From Agapanthus africanus (lineage: Eukaryota > Streptophyta > Magnoliopsida > Asparagales > Amaryllidaceae): a DNA stretch of 64,000 nt. Location: positions 68,197,396-68,261,395 of the forward strand of contig JASDDO010000016.1 in assembly GCA_030015575.1 (NCBI GenBank), read 5' to 3'. Positions 11,549 through 23,206 of this stretch are shown piece by piece (the first letter of the stretch is position 1; each line of letters begins with the position of its first letter). The notes beneath the pieces are model-generated. The model saw only the letters and a list, made by a program, of their open reading frames with translations, made no database searches and had not been told where the DNA came from. The position numbers and the translations under genes were made by a program.

Positions 11549-12185
11549 TGTGCATAACAATGCCACGTGCGTCTGGAGCGCACGGAAATCAAAATCCATG
11601 AATGTGCCATACATGTGCACAGAAACAACATCTAAGTGCAACGGGTGTGCACGAAACACCTGTCAGAGGCAACGGTGTTCCTGACAGCAATATCAGGTGC
11701 ATCTGATATGCACAAAGAATCCCGATTTAGTGCATCTGGTGTGCACCAAAATCGCATCTCATATCATGCGCCCAACATGCGCGAAGATCCAAATCAGGTG
11801 CATCCAACATGCATGAATAAAATCTAAATCATGTGCATCCAACATGCACGAAATCACGAAATCCAATATCAAGCGCCGAACTTGCGCAAAAGTCCAATCC
11901 AAGCGCGTCAAATATGCACAAGAATCCAATCAGATGCACAAGGTGCACAAAACAAATATCGAGTGCAAAAACCAAATCGTGTGCGTACCATGCACAAAAT
12001 CAACCCAACTGTACGAAATCAACGAAATCATAAACATGTGCAGCCAAGGCACAAAAACGATATTGAGTGCAATAGCTGTGCACAAATCATAAATCAACAC
12101 AACGGTGTATAAAGCATATCTCAAGTGTAATAACTATGCACAAAATATAAATACCCAGTAGGTGCAACCATGGTGCACGAAAACA
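11549..12185. repeat. Array of about 15 short inverted repeats (GYGC...GCRC)
   Basis: Irregular units of about 30-60 bp, each with a 4-6 bp inverted repeat: GTGCATCCAACATGCAC, GCGCCCAACATGCGC, GCGCCGAACTTGCGC, GTGCATCTGGTGTGCAC and others, usually followed by an A-rich spacer (ACGAAATC, AAAAATC). Both arms tend to switch together between GTGC/GCAC and GCGC/GCGC. An isolated unit lies near 11043-11058. The D interior is about 480 bp shorter in the matching stretch and has no such array. Confidence 0.7.
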
Positions 12186-13752
12186 AATATCATGAAACTC
12201 AGTCATCAAAACTCCATCGTACGAATAGATCGCCCAAAATACCGAAATCCAGTATGGCGGAATAGTCCTACTCAAGCACATCCTCTAAGAATCTCTGGCC
12301 AATTGTCGCGGTCACTCATAACATGTCTCATCGACGGTGCTGAACTCTGGCCTGCTGGGTGTGCGTAATATGACCGCTCCTGGGTCCAAGTCTTCTCGTA
12401 AATTATTCCAGAAAGGTCCTGTCGAGGTCTCTCCCAATCTCGTTTCTGCCGAACAGCCCGGTGGTTACGACCCTTTACTAAATCCTTTTTCTTGTTTCAG
12501 AACGCCTGCATACTCATCGCGACTCCTTCTGGAAGATATATCTATATACGACGCCTCTGCATGCGTATCACATCTCGGATGTCAGCGGAGTGGAACGTCA
12601 TCTCATCAAGATCTCGTACGAACCTCTTACTCCTCTTTTCTCTAATGTCGACTATTTCGGACTTGTCTCTTCGTGGCTGCATGGACTTCTCTCCAACGGC
12701 TATACTCGTATCTGGAGTCTCCCAAGCAATGTATCCCATCATATAATATCCGAATGATGCTGAACTTTTCGATCGATTCGTCAAGGTTCCATAATCCCCG
12801 AAGAGTTCAACATCTTGAGTACAGTTTAGTAGTATCGAATATATGCCACAGCACCTATGGACCAACCGTAGAAGGGCAAACCCAAGCCTCATTAATGGTA
12901 CCGCTGAACTGCTGTAAACCCTAAGGTTTTGAAGCGTTCACATGGTCATTATATCGAGTTAGGGTTTCATTCTTCTATAGGGTCCGTAAAATTACTTGCA
13001 TTGCTTTCTGAATACTTTAAACTTGGAAAATGGGTTCCTGATATTCGATCGTCTCCATCGACTCTCAACGTACCTGCGTGAAGTCATCTCTAGCGGGAAT
13101 CAATCATTCTGATGACCTCGCATTGGGGTAGGCAATGAATCACATGTCCTAGTCCTCCATCTTTGGTGACTTGCGATCTTCTATCATATCTTGAAGTATA
13201 ACTCGTGCGACATTAGCTTCAAACATCTGGGGCTATATCTCATCATTCGTAGCAGCTCATTCGTCCGCACGCTGAATAGTGTATCAATCATCAAGATAAT
13301 CGGTGCATTGACGGTCATCACATCCTGGCAGGCCTCTAGCGGTAGCCCAAATCCTCTGGTGCTGATCTGAAAGTCCGAGAAATCTCGTAGAAGCGATCCG
13401 TCAAACGCTCATGACGTGAAAACACAACTAAACGACGCATCTATGCAAATCGTACGTCCCTGGAATCACGCCCTGGTCAGTCCTCGTCCGTGACGAGCTC
13501 GTGCTGACACAACTCTAGCCGTAGCTCTCGCTTCCCGTGTAATCGTGGCAGCAAAACCATAAACCGATACCGAAGAGGATAGATCATAAGAATGAAGATA
13601 ATACTGTGCAAAGAAATGTACATCCTAAGGTTTCTTAAGCATGGTATCGTATCGTAAGTATGCCGCGGAACATACACACGGTACATCACTCTACTTGAGT
13701 CACCTATTCCATCAACCAAGGGTCATCCTACACTCAGAAGGTAAAACCTAAC

Positions 13753-13764
13753 GATTTGATACCA
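13753..13764 (-). other. G1 primer-binding site
   Basis: The minus strand reads TGGTATCAAATC, 4 nt after the 5' LTR end; 10 of 12 bases match the Met-tRNA type site TGGTATCAGAGC found in E and F. Confidence 0.8.
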
Positions 13765-13768
13765 ACTT

Positions 13769-15333
13769 TGTCACGACCTGAAAAGTACGGAACATGACCA
13801 GCACTTAAATTACGAAACGTCTCGAGGCGTATGTAATCTAAGTAAGCCAAAACCCAGAAATCCAAACTAAGTAAAGCAGTAGAGTGAAGGAAAAACCAAT
13901 TTAAAGCAAGTAGTTTAACAAAATCAGCCGAAGAATGCATTTTTAAAATCTCAAGTCTTTTCTGAAAATTTCGGCAGAGTTTCCTTTGTACATACTGACC
14001 CCAAACGGGTACAAAACCTAATAAAGCATATAATGAATAAAAGCATCCCCAAGAGGGAGCTAGCTCTTCGCCAACAGGTGGACACAACCATGCAAGCAAT
14101 ATAGTATACAACGCCGAAAGGCGATGATCAAAACTCGAAATGAAAACCCATCATCATCAAGAAAACCAAAGGAAAACCATAATAATACAGCGCGCGACTC
14201 TAAGGTTGAAAGAATATACACTGGTCTTCTATCTCTATCAAATATACAAATCTGGTTGATGGAGTTTTTGCTTGATACAACTGAATATAAATATAAATAC
14301 AATGGTGGTCATGATGCAAATGAAAACACCTACCAAAGCAATCGCCCGGAAGGAACAGTGTGCCAGCAAAGCCGCAACGAAACCTGTACGGCAAAACCTG
14401 CAAGGAACTGTGGCACAACGGGGGTGAGTTGCCAACTCGTGAGTAGAAAATATCATAGAGCAGAAATCAAATGTATGACGCTATCCTAGGTCATATCAAG
14501 TAATATCCTGAAATAAATATCCCGATCCATCTATACATAAGTGCAATACCATGTGCTCGTGTCAATGACTCAGATAGCAACATATCAGATATATTATGTC
14601 TGAATGCATTACGAATGAAAACAGAATACATCATGAAATCAACAGAGAAATCAATATAAAGCATCGACACAAAACATAAATCTCAGTATCTCAATATCTT
14701 AGTGTCTCAATATCTCAATACCTCGGGCTCCGTCAATCCAGATCGGCCCATATCATCAATCACACGACCACGAATGGTATCCTCCGGATATCCGCCGCGC
14801 CAAACAATCACCGGTAGGCAGTCTGCCCATGCCGGGCTCATCGTCTACAACTCAAGCTTATTGCCCCGGGGTACCATACCGGGTCCACCATGTACCCGCA
14901 GACGGTTCATCCGACTCCTCGAATCGGGTCTCGAAAACCATCTTAGAACCGATAAAACATCATGGTGGATGACTCATACATCACGAGAAAACAGCAACTT
15001 GCATTTTAAAAAGAGAAAGAGAGAGACAGAGAGAAGTTTATATATATTCTTGTGGTTTTCCTTCAAATCCAGAAATCTCATGAAAATCCGAAATCCATGA
15101 ATCAGGAGTAAGCAAACAGTGAATATCGGCACAAAACCCCAAAATACTGCATGACCAATGAATATATGAATGCCTCTGATATCATGCAATAAATGCAATA
15201 GTTAAACTAGCATATGAAAGCTATAACATATTGCAACTATCAACTAGCAAGCTATGTCAATGAATAATATTCTCTAAACTGTAGGTGACATAGCAATTAC
15301 CGATGATGATGTGTGTGAGCCAGCAAGTAAGTG
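13769..15333 (-). repeat. G1 5' LTR, part next to the PBS
   Basis: Matches the complete LTR (6751 to about 8302) closely. The dyad GAGTTGCCAACTC is intact at 14426-14438. The part ends at AAGTG (15329-15333), the target duplication of Copia B, inside the loop of the LTR hairpin. The rest of this LTR resumes at 25135. Confidence 0.88.
15296..15308 (-). other. G1 5' LTR hairpin, left arm (right arm 25150-25162)
   Basis: ATTACCGATGATG here pairs perfectly with CATCATCGGTAAT at 25150-25162. Copia B (15334-25129) occupies the loop between the arms. Confidence 0.75.
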
Positions 15334-17253
15334 TGTTAGTGTTTATGCCCTAGAGGCCATTACCTTATCATACTAGTTTGTATATTACTTAATGGAAGCA
15401 TGGGATATTCACAGTTGTATTGACAGTCTTGCTAAAAATGGTAGTATGCTACTTGGTTTGTTTCTACTTTAATATGTGCATGTGTTTCTTTTAACATGTC
15501 GCTTATACATATTAGTAGAGTCCTTAGGATCTTTGCTTGATTACCAGCGTTGTGATGGCAGTCACACTAGTGGGAGATGGGTAGTCTACAAGCACATCCT
15601 TTTCAGGTCCATAGTCGTAGGATTATCGAGACAGGGCATCGATACTCCGGAGTAAACTAGTGTGTACGCTTCTCATCCCAGCAGGGGAAATGGTCTGTCC
15701 CACAGCCATTAGTATGTTGTACCGGAGATAGTATACATGTGCTCGTTGGGTTATGGGTACACTGGACAGGACTCGCAGGGAACTGTTTGTTGGTATTATA
15801 CCCGTTGTCAGTTAACAGTTCCCAGGTGACATGAGTACAGCATAGTCCATAGAGTTGACACTGCTGCTTCGTCTCGAGTGTGTTCCCACTGTTCTTAGAT
15901 TGCTACCCTAGAACGGCTCAAAGGAGTCGTGCAAACAGGTAGCAGTTGGGTGCAGTCCCGAAGCACTTGGAGACAGTTGCGGTAAGATAGGATTCGTCTC
16001 TTCCGGTATTGGGTGTTGATATCGCGCTGTGTTTGGAGAGCTATTACGCAAAGTCCCTGGCCAGGGCAAACGAGATTTACTGGTAGGATTTCCAATAGCT
16101 TCTCAAGGTGTAATGGGCATCGCTTCGACACGACTTATACCGCCTTTAGGGGACTGACGCTTGCCGCCCCCTAGGCCCGATATGCGATAGTCCTAGACGA
16201 ACAGACCAGACTATACGGAGATTGTCACATAAGGCTCAGTAGGAGTTCGGATGGGTTTCCTCATCGGCCTTCTTATCGACATCTACCTGGGGACCGTTAC
16301 GTACAGCTAGTACCGCTTGCGGCCTGTGGTTAAACCCACTGCCAGTGTAGTGTCGAGTTTTTAGAGTCCCACACAGAGAGTTTTCCTGCTTCAGGCGAAA
16401 TGATATAGAAGTCGTATGGTTTTACCACAGGGTTCGGACACATACGTGTATTTATGCACGTACGATGTTCGGACATTTTTTACTAGCGGGCTTTGGTTTA
16501 AACCAGATTCTAGTATTGGATTATTGGATTTATACAGTCTCAGTATTTTCGTGTTTTCACGGATGGGAGGGGCATTCTCGTAATTTGTCGAGAAGCTTCT
16601 AGAAGGAAGATGAGGTGGAGGCTTAGGTGGAATTTGCATTAAATGGATTAGTGACTCATGGAGTCATTCATCCAAATGAGTTAATGAAGCATTTATTGCT
16701 TAATGACTCATGAGATGATTCACACATAGTGAGTTAATGAAGCATTGTAGATATTATCATATGTTATTCATTTAATAATTATCATGCTTCATATATTCAC
16801 AAATGAGAAATAATTCATTATTATTCTCACTCACACCTTCTCTCTCCTCAAGCTCTCTCTCTTCAAAGAACTAACCCTAACCTCTCATGTGTTGAGATCC
16901 AAGGGTTAGGAAGACTAATAGATCCCTAATCCTCTTCTATATCTTCTAGGTTGCTTTGATTAGCACTCATAGTCACCTAGTTACCTCAAGTGAGAGGTTA
17001 AAGCTTGGAGAAGCAACTCTCGGGTGGATCTTCTATCACATCGAGGAGGCCGACGAGGAGGTGATCAACGAGAACAAGAAGGACTTGAATCTCTAGGTAT
17101 AATCATCTATCATAGTAGCTAATCAGTTCTAGATAGTTGTTAGTTAGGGTTTAGCAAAGATCCGTAAAGTTAGTCGATGTTAGTTTAAACAAAATGATTG
17201 TTTTACCTATTCAGCCTCCCCGCATCATGTGGGGTGTCTAACGTCGACTTACA
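15334..17253 (+). repeat. Copia B 5' LTR (1920 bp)
   Basis: TGTTAGTGTTTATG... to ...GTCGACTTACA, matching 23207-25129. It shares several blocks with the LTRs of Copia A and C (for example around 15590-15660 and 15900-16130), so all three are one lineage. It carries the CCCTGGCCAGGG palindrome at 16055-16066. Confidence 0.93.
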
Positions 17254-19337
17254 GTGGTATCAGAGCCAAGCTAAACCATAACTAACATGTTAGCAAATTC
17301 GTTAGAAATTCGATCGCAAAACGAACCCGAAAATACGACGTTTTCATCTAGTTTCAGCCGTTTTTAAAACAGGGTCTAAAACTTTTTCAGGGACCCTTAA
17401 AAATACAAGCAGGGAATTTTAAGAATTATGAAGAAATTTGGGGCTGTGACTCGACCATTGCGTCACGGAACCGCCGCCGATCCATGCGATCCGCCGCGGA
17501 TCCGCGGCCGAGTTGACTCCGAGTCAACCCAAATTTGCTCAGTTATTCTTCTGTGTTGATGTTGTGTTTTCTGGGATGATTTGTTTCTGCTCAGGTTTGA
17601 TGTGCACAGAGAATTGTTTGGAGTAGAATCATTTATGATGCTTGATCGAAATTCTAAGATGTTTAGCTAACTTGATTATATCTGTGTTTTGTTTAATGTG
17701 TTCGTATACCTCCCCTAACTACCAGTATGTCGGTTAGCAGGGTGTTGCACATTTCTGTAATGGTTTTTACTGGTTTGTGAATGTAGACTTGTAGGATTGT
17801 CGTGAATGGATAGCCGGGGATGTGAGACGAGTGTTTATTTCATTCAAATGTAAATTGTAATTTGTTGTAATATTCTTTTGCGGGGCACATCCGGGTTGAG
17901 CTTGTAGCCACCGTTGTATTATTTTATTTACTGTTTTCTGCTCCTAGGATTCACCCAAGGTGGGGTACACAAACTACCGGGTACTTTGAAGTGTTTAGTG
18001 GCCTACTCACGTCATTGAGGGAGACCGCTTCACTTCGGGTACTTGACGGGTAGTTTGTCGTACCCGTAGGGGTCTAGGGTGGGGTTTTGGCTATTCATCG
18101 CGACTATGTAATCCGTCTTTCTTTGCAGGCTCAAAAGGAATGCAGATTCGTAGAAAATCCAATATGTTCATCTGTGATCTGGAATGCTTATTATTGCGTC
18201 TGACGAATATACAATATCTATATATGATATCTATTAGGCGTCGCTTATGTTTTGCACCCGAGCTAGCCCAGCCCCCGCTCTGTCGTTAGTTAAGTAACCT
18301 AACGGGCGAATGACGGGACCCAGTGGCGAATGCGGATGGCATAAGAGGACGTTGTATTTTTGTTGTTTTCCGCAATGATAGGTTAATTGATGGGACGCAT
18401 TATATTAATGCAAATAAAATAAACCAATGTTGAATCGTTGGAACAGTTTAAAAGAAACCACTCGGTTATTTTAAAACAGAAGATATTTTTTTAAATTGCG
18501 GAGCTTTAACCACTCCTTTTAAAAAGCTATCAGGTTCCTTCGGTTTTATAAAGTTCACTACGTTCACGGTTTCTCCAAAACCAGTCGTAACCCTCCGTCA
18601 TTTCATATGAATGGTCAGTAGTATTCAAGCTATGTTTGTTTGGCCCTTAGTCAAGACATAGTGATTGGTAGCTGCTGGGGTGTTCACATGTAGCATAGAT
18701 AGATGCGTTGGTTTAGGACAGTCGTATTACTTTGTTTGGCCCTTAGTCAAGAGTATATACGGGTTGGTTTAAATCAACCTGGATAATGACGGGTAGAACT
18801 TGACAAGTGACTTATGATTTGTTGGCCCTCAGTCAAGGTCATAAGAACATGGGGCAAAAATCCACATCGGGAGTTTCTAAAGAAACTGAAACTTGCTAGA
18901 GTTGCATACCATTTAGAGTGTGATAATTTTGGTTGGATTCCTTCAGCTTTATCACACGATGATATTTGGATCCCGATCCTACTGTGAGTATCCGCTACTC
19001 ATCAGAAGATTCGTCACTTAACGATCAATGCTATAAACCAAGTAGGTGTCAAGAAAGGTGTCCGCGGGGCTACGCCCCCAGAGAAAAGAGGTTATTTAAT
19101 TAAGAAACTTCGCAAAAGCGTCGTAAAACCTCCCTCGTAGTACCGACATCGGCCTGGCTGAACTGTTAAGCAAGTATTGTACGGTGAGAATAAATCCTGA
19201 CTAGTTCTTCCTTTTTGGTTTGAGGAGGGATTCGAGAAACAGTGGGAGCCATCCTGTTTAGATAAACTAAAAACCACTCTAAACTTGCAAGAGTATCATG
19301 CTAAAGTGTTCCCTCTCTCTCTCTTTGTAGCGACCTT
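17254..19337 (+). other. Copia B leader (about 2.1 kb, untranslated)
   Basis: No convincing coding sequence. The part from about 17700 matches the Copia A leader. Three copies of a 16-bp motif (TTGGCCCTTAGTCAAG at 18640-18655 and 18736-18751, TTGGCCCTCAGTCAAG at 18822-18837) are spaced 96 and 86 bp apart, as in Copia A (about 93 and 85 bp). A CT-rich stretch (19311-19325) lies just before gag. Confidence 0.75.
17255..17266 (+). other. Copia B primer-binding site
   Basis: TGGTATCAGAGC, one base after the LTR; the common plant Copia site complementary to the 3' end of initiator Met-tRNA. Confidence 0.92.
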
Positions 19338-22300
19338 GTGACTATGACTAGGTTTCATCTAGATAACAAGTTGACTGAATCTGACTTATATAACTGGCAA
19401 AGGTCTGTCCAGATATCCATTGCATATGACAAGCTGGACCACCCTATTACTACTCAAGCCCCCGCCGTCCCAGGTCCAGTTCCCACCGTCGCGGATATGA
19501 ATATCCGTCAGACAAGGGAAAAGGATAGTCCGAGTGCCAAGTGCCTCGTGTTGGCTTCAGTTGATGGTGTATACTAGAAGCAGCACGAGAAGATAAACTT
19601 AGTTTCCATCTTCATCCATAACAAAGATTTATATGGAGAGCAATCTCGTATCAAAAGATATGAGACCTCGAACGAATTATTTCAAGCGAGGTTGGCTGTC
19701 GGGTCATCTGTAGGGGACGACGTCCTTACGATGACTAGCTATATTGATGAGCTCACGGACCTGGAGACCACGTTGGGAAACAGGTCATATGCTGACTTAT
19801 TTCCACAGTCCCTACCCTCTACTTACAACCTGAAAGAAACCAGGGAGACACCTGCTCTGGTTAATGGGGGACTTCTTCTTTTCTATATCCAGGGCGAAAG
19901 CAAAGGGTGAAAAGAAGAAGACCTCCACAAAACCGATATACGGTGTCAGTGAAGTAGAAGGAAAGGGAAGAGAAAAAGTTTCGGGACTTGGTGTAGGGAA
20001 GGAGGGATATTCCTATTGTTATAGGAACAAACATTGGCAGAAAGATTGCAGGGCTTTGGAAGCCAGTAGCCAGGATTCGAAGCATGTTGTGACTTCGGCC
20101 TCGGGTGTGATTGTAATTGAGAACTGTTTGTCAATTAACTCTACTTCCTGGGTATTAGATACCGGAGTAGGATCTCATATTTGTAATTCATTACATGCTT
20201 TGAGAAACCGTAGAGTTATTAGGATAGGCGATTTTTCTCTCAGAGTTGCGAACGGAATGAGCGTGGATGCTGAATCCGTGGGAGAATATCGCCTAGGTTT
20301 GACAAGTGGGCAGATATTGATTCTACGTAACTGTTTGTATGTACCTAGTTTGACTTGTAATACCATATCAGTGTTCTCACTTTCGAGAGAGGGATATGAT
20401 TTTACATTCGTAAGCGATGTAGTAAACATCCACCTAAATCAAGTTCTGATTGGGTCCGGTAGATTAGATGACGGTATATGCGTATTAAATCAAGCTCAGG
20501 TTTTCAATGTCCAGAACACACTTAAAAGAAAGTCTCTAGAAGTAAATCAGGCTTTCTTATGGCATTGTAGACTAGGTCACATCAATGAAACACGATTAAC
20601 TAAGTTACATAAAGAAGGATATTTGAATCCGTTCGAATATCAATCTTATGCTGCTTATGAATCTTGTCTCATGGGAAAGATGACAAAGACTCCGTTTACT
20701 GGACACGGAGTAAGAGCGAGCGAGCTCTTAGGACTCGTACACAGTGACGTGTGTGGTCCAATGTCTACACATGCAAGAGGTGGTTATTCCTACTTCATTA
20801 TTTTTACGGATGATTTCTCTAGGTATGGACATATCTTCTTAATGAATTATAAATCCGAGGCCTTTGAGAAATTCCGAGAATACAAGAATGAAGCGGAAAA
20901 ATAGACAGGCAAAAGTATCAAGACACTGAGATCTGATCGAGGTGGTGAATACTTAAGTGGCGAGTTCCTGGGATACTTAAAAGAGAAAGGAATTCTCTCT
21001 CAGCTTACTCCTCCATACATTCCACAACATAACGGTGTATCAGAAAGACGGAACTGAACCCTATTGGATATGGTACGTTCCATGATGAGTAAGGCTGAGT
21101 TACCGCAATCTTTCTGGGGATATGCACTAGAATCAGCTGCATATCTTTTGAACCAGGTTCCTACCAAAACTGTGCCAACCACACCATATCATATGTGGAG
21201 TTGGAAGAAACCCAGTCTTAAACACTTTAGGACATGGGAATGTCCAGCTTTTGTTAAAAAGCAGTATGCGGACAAGCTCGAGGTACGCTCAGTACAGTGT
21301 AAGTTTGTGGGATATCCAAAGAACTCTAAGGGGTATTATTTCTATAACGCAGAGGAACAAAAGGTTTTTGTTTCTCGTCATGCCCACTTCTTGGAAGCTG
21401 AATTTTTAGAAAATCAGAAGAGTGGGAGAGCAATAGAACTGGAAGAAATTCCAGAACCACAAGCTGTTACTGAAAGTATGGTAGAACCAGAAGTTTCAGA
21501 AGAAAGGGGCATCCCAGCGCCTATCCGCAGAAGTAGTAGGCAGTCTCATCCGCCCGAGAGATACTACGGTTTTCTCATAGACGGGGACGAGAGGATTGCA
21601 TCCCTGATAATGATGAACCTACTAGCTTCCAGCAGGCCATCCAGAGCGGCGACTCGGTAAGATGGCTGGATGCAATCCGGACCGAAATGGAGTCCATGTT
21701 CACTAACAAAGTATGGACTTTGGACATTGCACCAGATGGGGTAAAACCCGTAGGATGCAAATGGATTTTCAAAAAGAAGATTGGTGTAGATGGACAGGTT
21801 GAAACCTATAAGGCTAGACTTGTTGCAAAGGGTTTACGTCAAAGACCTGGTTTGGACTATGACGAAACCTTTTCTCCAGTGGCTATGCTCAAATCCATTT
21901 GGGTCCTTCTTGCCATTGCTGCCTTCCACGATTATGAGATCTGGCAGATGGACGTAAAGACGGCTTTTCTAAATGGAAATTCGGTAGAGTGCGTCTATAT
22001 GGATCAGCCAGAAGGATTCATTCAGAGTGGGAGCAGCGGTAAAGTGTGCAAGTTGCTTAAGTTCATTTATGGAATAAAGTAGGCATCGCAGAGTTCGAAC
22101 ATCTGTTTTGATGATACTGTTAAAGAATTCGACTTTATCAAGAATCCAGATGAACCATGCATATACAGTAAGATTGTAGGGAGAGCTGTAGTATTCCTCG
22201 TCTTGTACATGGATGACATTCTCCTAATAGGAAATGATATTCCTATACTATAGTCAGTCAAAGGATTCTTCTCACAGATGTTCTCCATGAAGGACCTGGG

Positions 22301-23192
22301 TGATGCCACCTACATTCTGGGGATCTAGATCTATCGTGATAGATCAAAAAGGATGTTGGGACTTTCACAGTCCAGGTACATAGACACTATATTGAAAAGA
22401 TTCAGTATGGAAGATTCTAAGCGCGGTAACCAACCGGCTTGTCACGGAATCACCCTCTCCAAAGAGATGTCTCCCAAGACTGATATGGAAAGGGCTCGCA
22501 TGTCAATTATACCCTACGCTTCTGCGGTAGGCTCTATAATGTATGCGATGTTATGTACCAGAACAGATGTAGCATACGCATTGAGCGTTGTAAGACGGTA
22601 TCAGGCAAACCCAGGGGATAAGCACTGGATAGCAGTAAAGAACATTCTCAAGTACCTGAGAAGGACTAAGGAGATGTTCTTGGTGTATGGCGGAAAGGAC
22701 CTCCAGATCGAGGCCTTTGCTGACTCTAGCTTCCAGAGTGACAAGGATGACTCCAAGTCCATGTCGGGTTATGTCTTTACCCTCAATTGAGAGGCGGTCT
22801 GTTGGAAGAGTTCCAAGCAGGATACCGTTGCCGACTCGACGATGGAAGCGGAGTATATAGCTGCTTGCGATGCCGCAAAAGAAGCAGTCTGGATGAACAA
22901 GTTCCTAACAGAACTTCAGGTGGTTCCTACCAATGTTGATCCAATACCTCTGTATTGCGACAACAATGGCGCTATAGCTTTAGAGAAGGAACCCAGGTCC
23001 CATCAGAAGTCCAGACACATCTTAAGGCGGTATCACCTGATCAGGGAGATCGTAGATCGCCGGGAGATCGAGGTGAAGAGAGTAGATACGGAGAATAACA
23101 CTGCTAATCCATTCACTAAGGCCATTCCTCAGACGCAATTTGAGAGGCTATTCGAGATGATAGGTCTGCGATATGCCAGTACATGGCCCTAG
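19338..23192 (+). pseudogene. Copia B gag-pol remains
   Basis: Parts in Copia order, approximate positions: gag from 19338 (KLTESDLYNWQ, LTMTSYIDELTDLETTL); a zinc-knuckle region near 20010-20055 (GHW-type NKHWQKDC); protease with LDTG near 20154-20165; integrase with the HCRLGH segment near 20560, the first core Asp in HSDVCGP near 20740 and the second in RSDRGGEY near 20935; RT from about 21690 with QMDVKTAFLNG near 21945 and YMDD near 22205; RNase H from about 22690 with FADSSFQSDKDDSKS, MEAEYIAACDA and CDNNGAIALE; it ends ...LRYASTWP just before the polypurine tract. In a live element these would form the particle, copy the RNA and insert the DNA. The region is a fossil with several breaks. 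Confidence 0.9.
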
Positions 23193-23206
23193 TGCAAGTG
23201 GGAGAT
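23191..23206 (+). other. Copia B polypurine tract
   Basis: AGTGCAAGTGGGAGAT directly before the 3' LTR. The same tract is next to the LTR of Copia A (ends 2238) and, on the minus strand, of Copia C (28464-28478). Confidence 0.88.

Larger units (their letters stand above)
10918..13768 (-). other. G1 interior, non-coding
   Basis: About 2.85 kb with no recognisable gag, protease, RT, RNase H or integrase in any frame. Parts align with the interior of D: G1 around 12330-12545 with D 47545-47753, and G1 from about 12550 with D from 59039. A private array of small inverted repeats occupies 11549-12185. Near the PBS end (about 13640-13768) it keeps the leader features shared with E and F (GGTAAAACCTAACG next to the PBS, and GTATG...CATAC at 13658-13675). 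Short open frames here look like chance. Confidence 0.7.

Noticed and set aside
11549-12185. Possible CRISPR-like array
   Set aside because: Units are irregular in length and sequence, the spacers are not unique inserts, and the setting is a plant retroelement.
14124-14489. 121-codon open frame in the G1 LTR
   Set aside because: It lies inside an LTR, is shorter in the sister copy near 7238-7471 and shows no known domain.
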